DNA of 64,000 nucleotides from Nocardioides sp. Root1257. GTDB lineage: Bacteria; Actinomycetota; Actinomycetes; Propionibacteriales; Nocardioidaceae. Shown here in pieces: positions 35,820 through 44,333 of this stretch. Position 1 is the stretch's first letter. Every line of letters begins with the position of its first letter. The notes beneath the pieces are model-generated. The model ran no database searches, was not told the DNA's origin, and saw only the letters and a list, made by a program, of their open reading frames with translations. The stretch covers positions 1 through 64,000 of the forward strand of contig NZ_LMDV01000012.1 in assembly GCF_001425175.1 (NCBI RefSeq), in the 5' to 3' direction. The position numbers and the translations under genes were made by a program.

Positions 35820-36938
35820 TCATCCCTCCATGCAGCGGGTGAGACCACTCACGTAGTCGTTGCTGGCGGACAGGTCGGCGATTGACGCCTTGTAGTCGGT
35901 GAGGAACGAGTCCGCGGCGTCCTTCTCGACGCCCGCCTTCTCGGCAGCAGCCGCCCAGTCGCCCTCGAAGGAGTCGTAGCCCGACATTTCCTTCCATTCG
36001 TCGACGACGCTCTGGTCGACCTTGCTGAGCGTGCCGCCCGCTTCCTTCAGACGGTCGCACGTCTTGTCCTCGAGGCCGACGAAGGCGTCGAGGTTCTCCG
36101 GGGTTGCCGCGTCGGCAAGCTTGGTGACCTCGTCCTGGGTCTCCGGCGACATCTTGTCCCACGCCTTGGTGGAGAGGCCGACGAAGCAGGAGACGAACTG
36201 GCCGGCACCGAGGTCGTCGAACTGCTTGGCAACTTCGGTCAAGGAGACATCAAGGGCGTTGTCCGTCGTGGAAGGGAACACCGCGTCGATCGTGCCGCGC
36301 GACATCGCTTCGTAGACCTCGGCGTACGAGAGGAACACCGGCTCGCCGCCGGCATTCTCGATCATCTCGGCGGGGAACGAGTAGGAGCGCGCCCGCATGC
36401 CCTTGAACTGGTCGACGGAGGTGAGCGGTTCCTTCCCGACCATGACCGCGTTCTGGATCGGCACGAAGAAGAGCGGCTTGACGCCCTGCTTCTCGAACTC
36501 CGCGGCGAAGGCGTCGTTCTCCTTCGACATCTTGTCCAGGGCTCCGACGACGGCTTCGGCGTTATCAGTCAGCCAGGGCAGGCCGGTGATCTGGTAGAGC
36601 GGCAGCTGCTCGGGGAAGTACGAGGCGCAGACATATCCCATGTCCACGCGGCCGTCCTGCATGCCCTTGAGCATGTCCGTCGCCGGGAGGAGCGAGTCCG
36701 AGTAGTACGGGTTCACCTCGACCGCTCCGTCAGTGGCGTCGGCCAGCTTGTCCGAGAAGCTCGTCCGCATGCCCTCGACGGCAGCGGTCTTCGGAAGCGG
36801 GGTCGTGTAGTTCAGCTTGATCTCGGTGAAACCGCTGGCGTTCGTCTGCTCGGAGCCAGAGCCGCAGGCCGCCAGAAGCGTGACGGCGAGAGCGCCGACG
36901 GCGGCCGTGGCAGCGAGTTTCCAACTTCTGCGAAGCAT
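35820..36938 (-). CDS. dctP: TRAP solute-binding lipoprotein DctP
   Basis: A 372-aa solute-binding protein. Start ATG 36938 follows aaaggga; the frame extends to 37028 without support. The N-terminus is a lipoprotein signal with lipobox LAAC, then the mature SBP_bac_7 fold (MLKGMQDGRVDMGYV, the LPWLT stretch, FKGMRARSYSFPAEM). It is first in the dctP-dctQ-dctM operon, with palindrome sites 10 and 11 upstream, so uptake is probably induced with the catabolic genes. The ligand is unknown; TRAP binding proteins usually bind carboxylates. Confidence 0.92.
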   Translation of the reverse strand: MLRRSWKLAATAAVGALAVTLLAACGSGSEQTNASGFTEIKLNYTTPLPKTAAVEGMRTSFSDKLADATDGAVEVNPYYSDSLLPATDMLKGMQDGRVDMGYVCASYFPEQLPLYQITGLPWLTDNAEAVVGALDKMSKENDAFAAEFEKQGVKPLFFVPIQNAVMVGKEPLTSVDQFKGMRARSYSFPAEMIENAGGEPVFLSYAEVYEAMSRGTIDAVFPSTTDNALDVSLTEVAKQFDDLGAGQFVSCFVGLSTKAWDKMSPETQDEVTKLADAATPENLDAFVGLEDKTCDRLKEAGGTLSKVDQSVVDEWKEMSGYDSFEGDWAAAAEKAGVEKDAADSFLTDYKASIADLSASNDYVSGLTRCMEG

Positions 36939-37051
36939 CGCAATCCCTTTCAGAAAGGCCGGAGGACGTCCCTCGGGCGACTCACTCCGGGTCCCCGGGA
37001 CTACGCGGTGTGAGGCTGACCACAGCAACTCTGAGGCATGGCTCCGCGCCT

Positions 37052-37069
37052 GTCAACAGTCTAGTTGAC
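37052..37069. promoter_or_regulatory. shared palindrome, site 10
   Basis: GTCAACAGTCTAGTTGAC, arms perfect. Its centre is 21 bases from site 11, the same spacing as sites 1 and 2. It lies upstream of the TRAP operon. Confidence 0.78.
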
Positions 37070-37072
37070 GGA

Positions 37073-37090
37073 AATAACACTTACGTTGAC
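37073..37090. promoter_or_regulatory. shared palindrome, site 11
   Basis: AATAACACTTACGTTGAC: the right arm is perfect and the left arm matches only at AAC. It pairs with site 10 in the TRAP promoter region. Confidence 0.55.
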
Positions 37091-37220
37091 GCGCGGCGGC
37101 GCTCACCGGCGCAACCGGCCACAAATGGGCTAGCCGCGAGCCCGCGCGGGCGCAGGCGGACGTTGGTCCGGATGGGACCTCGCCTAACCCGGCCACGCAC
37201 TCAGGTGTGATGCGCCTTCG

Positions 37221-37955
37221 TCAGGCGCGGTACCCGTCGCTCCCGGATCGGGTCATCACCAGCCGAGTCATGGACGTCGTCGCGCCCAGCTCGAGCAGCA
37301 TCGTGACGACGGTGACGACGTCCGAGACCTGGATCATCGACGCAGGAGCGATCTTGTCGGCGACCCAGGCGGACATGTCGGTGTCGACGTACCCGGGTGC
37401 GATCGCGGTGGCCATCACGCCGTTCTTCGACTCCTCGGCGTTGATCGTCTCCATGAGTGACAGCACGGCGGCCTTGGATGCGCCATACGCGGCCAGTCCG
37501 CCCTCAGCGTAGACACCGGTGATCGACGCCAGCGCGATGATCCGCGCACCGTGTATCGGATCGTCCACAGCGCCAAGGCGAAGGAGCGGAAGCGATGCCT
37601 GGACAAGCTTGAGGGTGGCGGCAACGTTCACGGCGAACGTCTTGTCGACGCGGTGGTCGGGCAGGTCTCCGACCGGTCCCGCTGTCCCGACGCCGGCTGC
37701 CAGCACGAGCGCGTGCATCGTGCCGAACGTGTCGGCGTGGGTGCGGACCACGGCATCGAGCTGGTCACGAGCATTGAGCTCAGCTGCATGCATGACAACC
37801 TGCTGGGCCCCCGCTTCCCTCAGGTGCACGGCGAGCGAGCCCAGGTCACTCTCGTCTCGCGAGGTCACGGTGAGCCCGAATCCTTGCTGCGCCAACTGAA
37901 GCGCGATCCCGCGACCGATGCCGCGGGACGCTCCAGTGATCAACGCCGATCTCAT
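37221..37955 (-). CDS. SDR family oxidoreductase of the kinase/dehydrogenase operon
   Basis: A 244-aa short-chain dehydrogenase: TGASRGIG near the start, AAGVG, a catalytic Ser in ALASITG and YGASK. Start ATG 37955 overlaps the stop of the kinase gene by four bases. It is last in the operon aldehyde dehydrogenase, acyl-CoA dehydrogenase, kinase and SDR. In the levulinate pathway LvaD, an SDR, makes 4-hydroxyacyl-CoA from 4-oxoacyl-CoA next to the LvaA kinase; an equivalent role here is an inference from gene order. Confidence 0.83.
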   Translation of the reverse strand: MRSALITGASRGIGRGIALQLAQQGFGLTVTSRDESDLGSLAVHLREAGAQQVVMHAAELNARDQLDAVVRTHADTFGTMHALVLAAGVGTAGPVGDLPDHRVDKTFAVNVAATLKLVQASLPLLRLGAVDDPIHGARIIALASITGVYAEGGLAAYGASKAAVLSLMETINAEESKNGVMATAIAPGYVDTDMSAWVADKIAPASMIQVSDVVTVVTMLLELGATTSMTRLVMTRSGSDGYRA

Positions 37956-38998
37956 GGCCGCTCCTCTATCGTCCGGATGCCCAGCTCGAGGTAAGGGAGC
38001 ACCGACAGGCCGGCAGTTCCGTGGCCATCTCTCACCGCCCCTTCGGCGCGGACCCGATGGTCGATCCCTGCGGCGATCACGGCGACCTTGAAGTAGGCCA
38101 GCGCGAGGTGGAACGTCCAGTTCTCCAGCGAGGTTCCGCCGGCGGCCTCGTACTGGCCCAGGATGTCGGGCACGCTCGCCAGCCTCGGGCTCGTCCAGGC
38201 GCTGGCCTCGCCAACGATCAGGTCGAATGCGTCGTTCCGGTACGCGCACATCATCGCCACGTCGGCGACCGGGTCGCCGATCGTGGAGAGCTCCCAATCC
38301 ACGATCGCCGCCACCCTCGGGTCGTCAGGCTTCGTCAGGTCGAGGATCGTGTTGTCGATCCTGAAGTCTCCGTGCACGATGCTGGTCGACCGCTGCTCCG
38401 GAACTTGCGCATGGAGGCGCGCAAGCAAGGTTTGCGCAGCGCGCTCGTGCTCGGCACTGCCGACGATCTCCCATTGGCCGCTCCAACGCCGGAGCTGTCG
38501 AGCGGCGTAGCCGTCCGGGCGGCCGAAGGCACCCAAACCGGCTGCCACGTAGTCGACGCGATGTAGGGCTGCCAGCGACCCCACCAGTGTTCGAGTCAGC
38601 GCAGGTCCAGGGGCTTCAGCGAGATCCAGCTCCAGCCTTGTCTGGATCGTGACACCCTCCACGAACTCGGTGAGCACGAAGGGCCCTCCCAGCAGTGACT
38701 CGTCCTCGTGGAGCAGCACGGTAGGAGGCACCGGGACCTCGGTGCCAGCGAGCGCCGAGGTGACTCGATACTCCCGTGCGACGTCGTGCGCCGACGGAGT
38801 CCGTCCCGTGCGCGGGGGCATTCGTAGAACCCAGGTCCGCATTCCATCTGTCAGGCTGAACGTGAGGTTCGACCGGCCGCGGGCTATCAGCGTTGCGCGC
38901 AGGTCGCCGCCGAGAGGGACGCCTTCGGCTCGCATCGCCCGGGCGATACCGCCCAGCTCCACGACCGACAGGTGGGGCGCCGAGGAGACCGTGGTCAT
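37952..38998 (-). CDS. APH-type kinase, LvaA/ACAD10-11-like
   Basis: A 348-aa phosphotransferase of the aminoglycoside phosphotransferase fold. The catalytic loop HGDFRIDN and the metal-binding DWELSTIGDP are intact. Start ATG 38998 overlaps the stop of the acyl-CoA dehydrogenase gene by four bases. Such kinases next to, or fused with, acyl-CoA dehydrogenases (bacterial LvaA, animal ACAD10/11) phosphorylate the hydroxyl of 4-hydroxyacyl-CoA so the dehydrogenase-like partner can process it. Antibiotic resistance is not expected from this context. Confidence 0.85.
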   Translation of the reverse strand: MTTVSSAPHLSVVELGGIARAMRAEGVPLGGDLRATLIARGRSNLTFSLTDGMRTWVLRMPPRTGRTPSAHDVAREYRVTSALAGTEVPVPPTVLLHEDESLLGGPFVLTEFVEGVTIQTRLELDLAEAPGPALTRTLVGSLAALHRVDYVAAGLGAFGRPDGYAARQLRRWSGQWEIVGSAEHERAAQTLLARLHAQVPEQRSTSIVHGDFRIDNTILDLTKPDDPRVAAIVDWELSTIGDPVADVAMMCAYRNDAFDLIVGEASAWTSPRLASVPDILGQYEAAGGTSLENWTFHLALAYFKVAVIAAGIDHRVRAEGAVRDGHGTAGLSVLPYLELGIRTIEERP

Positions 38999-40212
38999 GC
39001 GGACGCGTCGGGGCCGGCGTAGCGGCGGACGGCTTGCTTGGCGATGGACCACCGGTGCACCTCGGACGGTCCGTCGTAGATGCGGAACGGGCGCAGCTCT
39101 CTGGCGATCTTCGCCACGGGCAGGTCCCGTGACACCCCCAGGCCGCCGCACAGCTGGGTCGAGCGGTCGGCCACCCGGTACAGAGCCTCCGCGGCGAAGG
39201 TCTTGGCGATCGATGTGGCCTTCGACGCACGGTTGCCGGCGTCCAGCTCAGCGCACGCAGCGAGCAGGAGCGCCCGGGTTGCGGCGAGATCGATCTCGTT
39301 GTCGGCGATGAGTTGCTGGGCCATGCCCAGGTCCGCGAGCCGAGCGCCGAACGCTCGGCGATCGGCGGCGTACCGGACGGCGGTCTCGTGCGCGCGACCA
39401 GCCGCTCCGAGCCACCGCATCACGTGGGTCATGCGCGCCGGACCGAGCCGCACCTGGGCGTATCGGAAGCCCTCGTCGACTTCTCCGAGCACGTCGGCGT
39501 CGGGGACGAAAACATCAGCGAACGAGACCTCGCAGTGCCCACCGAGCATCGATCGATCGATGGTGTCGACGTGACGATCGATGACGATGCCGTCGGCCGA
39601 CGCTGGCGCAAGGAACATCGTTGCCCCTCCGGGACCTCCGGGTTCGCCGCTCGTCCGTGCCATGACGATGTAGAACCCCGCCCCGTCGGCGCCGGTGATG
39701 AAGCGCTTGGTGCCGCTGACCCGCCAGCCGCCAGTTGCCCGGACGGCCCGCGTCTGCAGCGCTGTCGGGTCGGCGCCCGCCCCTGGACTGGGCTCGGTCA
39801 TCGCGAATGCGGACCGCCACTCCCCCGTCACCAGTGGCCGGAGGTACCGCTCGCGCTGCTCGGGTGACCCGACGTGGTCGAGGAGGTGGACGTTGCCCTC
39901 ATCGGGGGCGTTGATGTTCAGGGCCATCGGACCGAACAGCGAGTATCCGGCAGCCTCGAAGACGGGCGCGCGGTCGGTCATGGTGAGCCCGTGTCCACCG
40001 AGGTCGACCGGGGCGTGGGGCGAGAGCAGTCCCAGGGTGCGGGCTCTGCCCTGCAGTCGGAGCCGGATCGGCTCGCCGCCGGCGGCGTCGATGTCCCCGT
40101 CGTGGGCGTCGTCCAACGGGATGACCTCGTCGGCGATGAACTGCTGGGTGGCGATCACCAGCTCATCGACGCTGCGTGCGGGCGCTGGCTCCGCGGTCAG
40201 TGGGGTGCTCAT
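38995..40212 (-). CDS. ACAD10/11- or LvaC-like acyl-CoA dehydrogenase
   Basis: A 405-aa acyl-CoA dehydrogenase. Flavin and substrate motifs are present (FAMTEPSPGAGADPTALQT, FITGADGAG, LCGGLGVSRDLP). At the catalytic loop it reads RIYDGPSEVHRWSIAK, so Asp stands where ordinary enzymes have Glu; the DGPxEVH form is what I recall from ACAD11-type proteins. With the APH kinase encoded next to it, conversion of a 4-phospho-acyl-CoA toward a normal beta-oxidation intermediate is likely. It overlaps the upstream and downstream genes by four bases each. Confidence 0.87.
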   Translation of the reverse strand: MSTPLTAEPAPARSVDELVIATQQFIADEVIPLDDAHDGDIDAAGGEPIRLRLQGRARTLGLLSPHAPVDLGGHGLTMTDRAPVFEAAGYSLFGPMALNINAPDEGNVHLLDHVGSPEQRERYLRPLVTGEWRSAFAMTEPSPGAGADPTALQTRAVRATGGWRVSGTKRFITGADGAGFYIVMARTSGEPGGPGGATMFLAPASADGIVIDRHVDTIDRSMLGGHCEVSFADVFVPDADVLGEVDEGFRYAQVRLGPARMTHVMRWLGAAGRAHETAVRYAADRRAFGARLADLGMAQQLIADNEIDLAATRALLLAACAELDAGNRASKATSIAKTFAAEALYRVADRSTQLCGGLGVSRDLPVAKIARELRPFRIYDGPSEVHRWSIAKQAVRRYAGPDASA

Positions 40213-41696
40213 GCGGAGAGGAAGCTGCCGCCGGAGGGCAGGAGCATCTGCTTGATGTCCGTGAACTCGAGGATTCCCTCGGGCCCGCACTCCCGACCCC
40301 AGCCTGACTGCTTGACCCCGCCGAACGCGTGGTTCAGCGACATACCGGCCTGATTGATGGCGACGGTGCCGGAGCGGATCCTGCGCGCAACGTCCGCCGC
40401 CTCCTCCGGGTCGCGCATGTAGACCGAAGCGGCCAGCCCGTAGTCGGTGTCGTTGGCGATCCGGATCGCGTCCTCGATGTCGTCATAGGCGATGAGCGTC
40501 GTGATCGGTCCGAACACCTCCTCCTGGGCGATGCGCATGTCGTTCCGGACGTCGGTGAACAGCGTCGGCTCGAAGTAGTAGCCACGCGGCAGGTGGCTCG
40601 GGCGCTTCCCGCCGACTGCGAGCTTGGCGCCGTCCGCGATCGCGACCTCGACGTACTTCTCCGTGCGGTCGCGGGCTCGTTCGACACTCAAGGGTCCGAG
40701 GTCGGTGTCTGCCGAGAAGGGGTCGCCGAGGCGACGGCTCGCGAGGAACTCGATGAACGCGTCAGCGAACTCGTCGTACCGGGACCGTGGCACCAGAACC
40801 CGTGAGAGCAGTACACAGACCTGGCCGGTGCCCGCCGTTGCGCCGTCGCCGAGGGTGGCCATGACCTCGGCGACGTCGGTGTCTTCGCCGACGATGGCCG
40901 GGGACTTACCGCCGAGTTCGAGCGCCGTCCTGGCGAGGCGCTGGGACGTCCGGGCGACGACGTCTCGGGCGATCGCCTGACTCCCGGTGACCGTGACCAT
41001 GTCGATCCCGGGGTGGGAGACCAGGTGCTGGGTGACGTCGGTCTCGGCGGGGAGGAAGCTCAGCACCCCGGTCGGGAATCCTGCCTCGAGGGCAGCGTCT
41101 GCGATCAGATGCGCGCTGAGCTGGCTCTCGGGGGCGTGCTTGACGATCACGGGACAGCCGGCGAGCAGCGCCGGGACGACCTTCATGCCGACCAGCGACA
41201 CCGGCCCGTTGTAGGTCAGCACGGCAAGCACGGTTCCGACGGGCTCGCGACGCAGCACGACGCCGCCATCACGACTCTCCCAGGGCAGCTTGCGAGCGGC
41301 ATCGAGGGAGGCGTTCCACGCCGCGGGCGCGGCGCCGGCCCCGAGGACCTGGGAGTACGCCAGCGTGACGCCGGACTCGAGCACCACCGCCCGCACGATC
41401 TGGTCGAGCCGACTCTCGATCGCGTGGCAGAAGCGCTGGACGACGTCGATCCGCTCGTCCGGAGACATCCGCGGCCACGGCCCGCGGTCAAAGGCGTCAC
41501 GCGCGGCCGAGACGGCTGCATCTGCGTCGGCGATCGACGGCTTGGCGACGCGCGTCAGCAACTGCTCTGTCGCCGGGTCGATGACGGGCAGCGTGTCGGT
41601 CGACGTGGCGGCCCTCCACTCGCCGCCGATGAACACCGAGTCCGCGGCGGGGACGTCGACGTCGAGCTGGTGGTCAAAGGACTGGTGTGCAGACAC
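40209..41696 (-). CDS. aldehyde dehydrogenase
   Basis: A 495-aa NAD(P)-dependent aldehyde dehydrogenase. The catalytic Glu lies in LELGGKSP and Cys in TGQVCVLLSR. Start GTG 41696 follows AGGGG; the open frame to 41837 runs into operator site 12 and is rejected. It oxidises an aldehyde to an acid and leads the operon with the ACAD11-like, kinase and SDR genes. Palindrome sites 12 and 13 lie between it and the divergent CoA ligase. Confidence 0.88.
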   Translation of the reverse strand: MSAHQSFDHQLDVDVPAADSVFIGGEWRAATSTDTLPVIDPATEQLLTRVAKPSIADADAAVSAARDAFDRGPWPRMSPDERIDVVQRFCHAIESRLDQIVRAVVLESGVTLAYSQVLGAGAAPAAWNASLDAARKLPWESRDGGVVLRREPVGTVLAVLTYNGPVSLVGMKVVPALLAGCPVIVKHAPESQLSAHLIADAALEAGFPTGVLSFLPAETDVTQHLVSHPGIDMVTVTGSQAIARDVVARTSQRLARTALELGGKSPAIVGEDTDVAEVMATLGDGATAGTGQVCVLLSRVLVPRSRYDEFADAFIEFLASRRLGDPFSADTDLGPLSVERARDRTEKYVEVAIADGAKLAVGGKRPSHLPRGYYFEPTLFTDVRNDMRIAQEEVFGPITTLIAYDDIEDAIRIANDTDYGLAASVYMRDPEEAADVARRIRSGTVAINQAGMSLNHAFGGVKQSGWGRECGPEGILEFTDIKQMLLPSGGSFLSA

Positions 41697-41796
41697 GGAA
41701 AGGCCCCTATCCGGTGCCCTGCCGGCCGGTCGCTCCGGCGCCAAGTGGTCACAGTCGCACCGACGAATTTCGAGACTAGGTTGCTGATACCCGCTC

Positions 41797-41814
41797 GTCA
41801 ACACTTCTGTAGAC
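41797..41814. promoter_or_regulatory. shared palindrome, site 12
   Basis: GTCAACACTTCTGTAGAC, one mismatch in the right arm. It lies upstream of the aldehyde dehydrogenase operon. Confidence 0.65.
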
Positions 41815-41854
41815 GGAGCAATGGGACGGGGACGCATGAGCGCGCTCGACGTCT

Positions 41855-41872
41855 TTCAACACTACTGTTGAC
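41855..41872. promoter_or_regulatory. shared palindrome, site 13
   Basis: TTCAACACTACTGTTGAC, one mismatch in the left arm. It lies 63 bases before the CoA ligase at 41936, so each of the two divergent promoters has its own copy. Confidence 0.7.
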
Positions 41873-41935
41873 AGTGGTGAACGTCACTGGCACGCTGAAC
41901 GGTGTCCACTCCGTCGGATCGAAGAGGCCTCACCC

Positions 41936-43141
41936 ATGCCCCACCTCGCTGACCACGTCACCTCCGGCTCCCTCGAGGAGGCGGTCGAGATCGCGAAGAT
42001 CGCGTTCAACACGCCTGCCTACGCTCGCGAGCTGGGCTCCATCGAGATCTCACGAGAGCGGTGGACCGACCTGCCGCTCCTGTCGAAGGAGGTCCTCATC
42101 GAGGGCGTCGCGCCCGGGGCGCCGTACGGCGATCGGCTGGGCGTGCCCGCCGAGGAGATCGCTTGGTGCTTCGTGGCGCCAGGGCCGATGTTCGTGCCGC
42201 TCACGGCAGGCGACATCGACGCGCTGGCCTCGCGCTTTGCAGCCGCGATCAGGGCCGGCGGGTTCACCTCCGCCGACGTGGTCGACCAGACGACGCTCTA
42301 CAACTGGGTCATCGCCGGCTCGATCCTGGGGAAGGCGCTCGAGAAGATCGGCTCAACCGTCGTCCCCGGCGGAGCCGGCGACACCCAGCGCCACATCGAC
42401 GTCATCGAACAGCTCGGAGTGACCGGCATCCTCGCCTTCCCCACCTTCCTGGTCCACCTGCTCGACACCGCCCGTGACCAGGGCAAGAAGCTTCCGCTGC
42501 AGCGTGCGATGGTGATGGGCGAGCTGCACGATCCGCGCGAGAAGGACCGCATCCTGCGTGAGTACGGCGTATCGGTGTGCGAGTTCTACGGCACCGGCGA
42601 TGTGGGACCGGTGGCCGTGGAGTGCGGCCTCGAGCCGGGTATGCACCTCCGTGAGGACCTGTTCGTCGAGCTGATCGATCCCCAGACGGGTGACCCGGTC
42701 GCCACTGCCAGCCCGGACCGACCCGCCGAGATCGTGGTCACGGACACCGCTCGCCGGGCGATGCCGATCATCCGGATGCGAACCGGCGATCTGATCGACG
42801 AGGTCACGACGGCGCCATGTGCCTGTGGAACGGCGACGGCCAGGATCGGCCGGATCGTCGGACGGGTAGGCGACATCACGAAGGTCAAGGGGATGTTCGT
42901 CGTGCCCGGCTCCATCAAGGGGGTGCTCCAGCGCCACGGACTGGCTCTGCCTTACCAGCTCGTCGTGACCCGACCTGGAGGTCGTGACGAGCTGACGCTT
43001 CGGGTTGTCGGTTCTGAGCCTGAAGGTTGGCCCGCAGCATTGGAAGATGTCTGTCAGACACTCCGGGTCAGCTGCACCGCAGAGTTCGTCGAAGAGTTGG
43101 AAGGTGAACAGCTCCTCATCGACCTGCGGCAGGTCGTCTAG
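41936..43141 (+). CDS. phenylacetate-CoA ligase-like AMP-binding protein
   Basis: A 401-aa PaaK-like adenylate-forming ligase. Recognisable parts are CEFYGTGDVGPVAVE, IRMRTGDLIDE and GRVGDITKVKGMFVVPGSI, as in phenylacetate-CoA ligases. The glycine-rich ATP loop is weak: the region around CFVAPGPMFVPLTAGD lacks the usual Ser/Thr/Gly cluster, so it may be a specialised or atypical ligase. It starts the plus-strand transcript ligase, thioesterase and possibly the small 84-aa gene, controlled by palindrome site 13. Confidence 0.8.
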   Translation: MPHLADHVTSGSLEEAVEIAKIAFNTPAYARELGSIEISRERWTDLPLLSKEVLIEGVAPGAPYGDRLGVPAEEIAWCFVAPGPMFVPLTAGDIDALASRFAAAIRAGGFTSADVVDQTTLYNWVIAGSILGKALEKIGSTVVPGGAGDTQRHIDVIEQLGVTGILAFPTFLVHLLDTARDQGKKLPLQRAMVMGELHDPREKDRILREYGVSVCEFYGTGDVGPVAVECGLEPGMHLREDLFVELIDPQTGDPVATASPDRPAEIVVTDTARRAMPIIRMRTGDLIDEVTTAPCACGTATARIGRIVGRVGDITKVKGMFVVPGSIKGVLQRHGLALPYQLVVTRPGGRDELTLRVVGSEPEGWPAALEDVCQTLRVSCTAEFVEELEGEQLLIDLRQVV

Positions 43142-43144
43142 GAG

Positions 43145-43819
43145 ATGAGTGCCCAGACCAGCGACGCAGTTCTGCCGCCGGCAAACGAGCCGCGCACCGT
43201 CGATCCAGGTGAGCCGATCGCCTTCGATCCCTGGATCGACGATCTCGACTACAACGGCGGCGGCACCGCCTACGCCGACCTGTTGGAAGCGTTCTGCGAG
43301 GCGAGGGAGGCGCTCGCGGCCTCGATGGCGGACGAGTCGACGATGCGATCTGTCACCCTGCAGCTGCGCGACGTGACCGCAACGCTGGGTGAGTCCGGGG
43401 TCGAACCGGGCAACGGTTTCAGCGGGCGCCGGTACGACCTGCCGGGCCGCGGCCACCCGGGTCTGGTACCAGCCGTGACCACCAGCTGGGCGACCAACGT
43501 CATCACAGCCGATGTCCGGTTCGACGCGTCTCATGTTGGCGGCCGAGGGGCCGTGCACGGCGGCATCGTGCCCCTGCTGTTCGACGAGCTGCTCGGGCGA
43601 CTCTCCAACGCGAACCGAGAGGTCCCCTGCCGGACCGCCTACCTGCGCACCGACTACCACCGAGTGACCTTGCCGTACGTCGACTACCTCTTCGACGCCA
43701 CCGTCGACGAAGAGGTCGGCCGCAAGCGCTTCCTTTCTGCCCGCCTCACCGCACCAGACGGCTTCGTCGTCGCTTCCGCCCACGGCCTGTTCGTCGCCCT
43801 GCGCAACGGCGCACCCTAG
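43145..43819 (+). CDS. hotdog-fold thioesterase (PaaI-like)
   Basis: A 224-aa hotdog-fold protein. The family loop is GRGAVHGGIVPLLFDELLG near residues 134-152, and the strand FLSARLTAPDGFVVASAHGLFV closes the fold. It follows the ligase by 3 bases. PaaI-like thioesterases release acids from stalled or unwanted acyl-CoA, restoring free CoA. An N-terminal segment of about 90 residues before the fold is longer than usual. Confidence 0.82.
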   Translation: MSAQTSDAVLPPANEPRTVDPGEPIAFDPWIDDLDYNGGGTAYADLLEAFCEAREALAASMADESTMRSVTLQLRDVTATLGESGVEPGNGFSGRRYDLPGRGHPGLVPAVTTSWATNVITADVRFDASHVGGRGAVHGGIVPLLFDELLGRLSNANREVPCRTAYLRTDYHRVTLPYVDYLFDATVDEEVGRKRFLSARLTAPDGFVVASAHGLFVALRNGAP

Positions 43820-43847
43820 ATCCCGCCATTCCTCTCTGGAGGCCCTG

Positions 43848-44102
43848 ATGTCCGACATCGCGACCCGATGGTTCGTCACGACCCGACACCTCGACATGCA
43901 CACTCTGGAGGGTAGGCAGCCGTGGGGAACCCGCCATGCGCGTCGAAGCGAGGATTCGACCACGGCGTGCGGCATCCAGCTCGTCGACTGGCGCGCCTTC
44001 TGGCATCTGCCCTTTGGCGCAGGCACGACAGAGGCGTGCGTCGACTGTGTGAGGGTCACCCACGGATCGCCTCGACTTGTCGAGGCAGCGGGGTCCAGCT
44101 AG
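43848..44102 (+). CDS. small Cys/His-containing protein of unknown function
   Basis: An 84-aa protein starting at ATG 43848 with a strong GGAGG five bases upstream. It is rich in His, Arg and Trp and contains three cysteines (TACGIQ and ACVDC), possibly a small metal site. No signal peptide or membrane segment is seen. It lies 28 bases after the thioesterase on the same strand, so it is likely cotranscribed. I recognise no family. Confidence 0.6.
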   Translation: MSDIATRWFVTTRHLDMHTLEGRQPWGTRHARRSEDSTTACGIQLVDWRAFWHLPFGAGTTEACVDCVRVTHGSPRLVEAAGSS

Positions 44103-44333
44103 CGATGCCGTAGGCGCCCATGCTCTGTACGTCGAGGACCTGACCACGAGCTTCAACCCTGCATCCAGGAGCTCGACCGGCGACACGTCACCGTGGCCGA
44201 TCCTGATCGAGCGGACAGCTCGCGACTGAACCTTGAAGCCGCCAGCTGCGGAGATCTTGCCGCCGGGCCGGCCGGCACCGATTCGTTGACCGGGTTCCCG
44301 CGTTTCCCTCGCCGGCGGAAGTTCGTCCATTCT
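44103..44333. other. gap between convergent genes, no supported feature
   Basis: The gap lies between the small plus-strand gene and the minus-strand adenylate kinase. A minus-strand frame starts 3 bases after the kinase stop (MDELPPARETREPGQ) and runs into the opposite-strand gene. It could be a gene remnant but has no recognisable domain. Confidence 0.35.

Noticed and set aside
37952..38998. Aminoglycoside resistance reading of the APH-fold gene
   Set aside because: It is tightly coupled with acyl-CoA dehydrogenase and SDR genes, which fits LvaA-type hydroxyacyl-CoA kinases better.
41013..42422. 469-aa plus-strand open frame across the aldehyde dehydrogenase and ligase genes
   Set aside because: It is antisense to the aldehyde dehydrogenase and out of frame with the ligase; composition is Arg/Ser/Pro-rich, a GC-rich shadow frame.
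43746..44330. 194-aa minus-strand frame just downstream of adenylate kinase
   Set aside because: It overlaps the thioesterase end and the 84-aa gene with a better ribosome site, and has no recognisable domain; at most a remnant.
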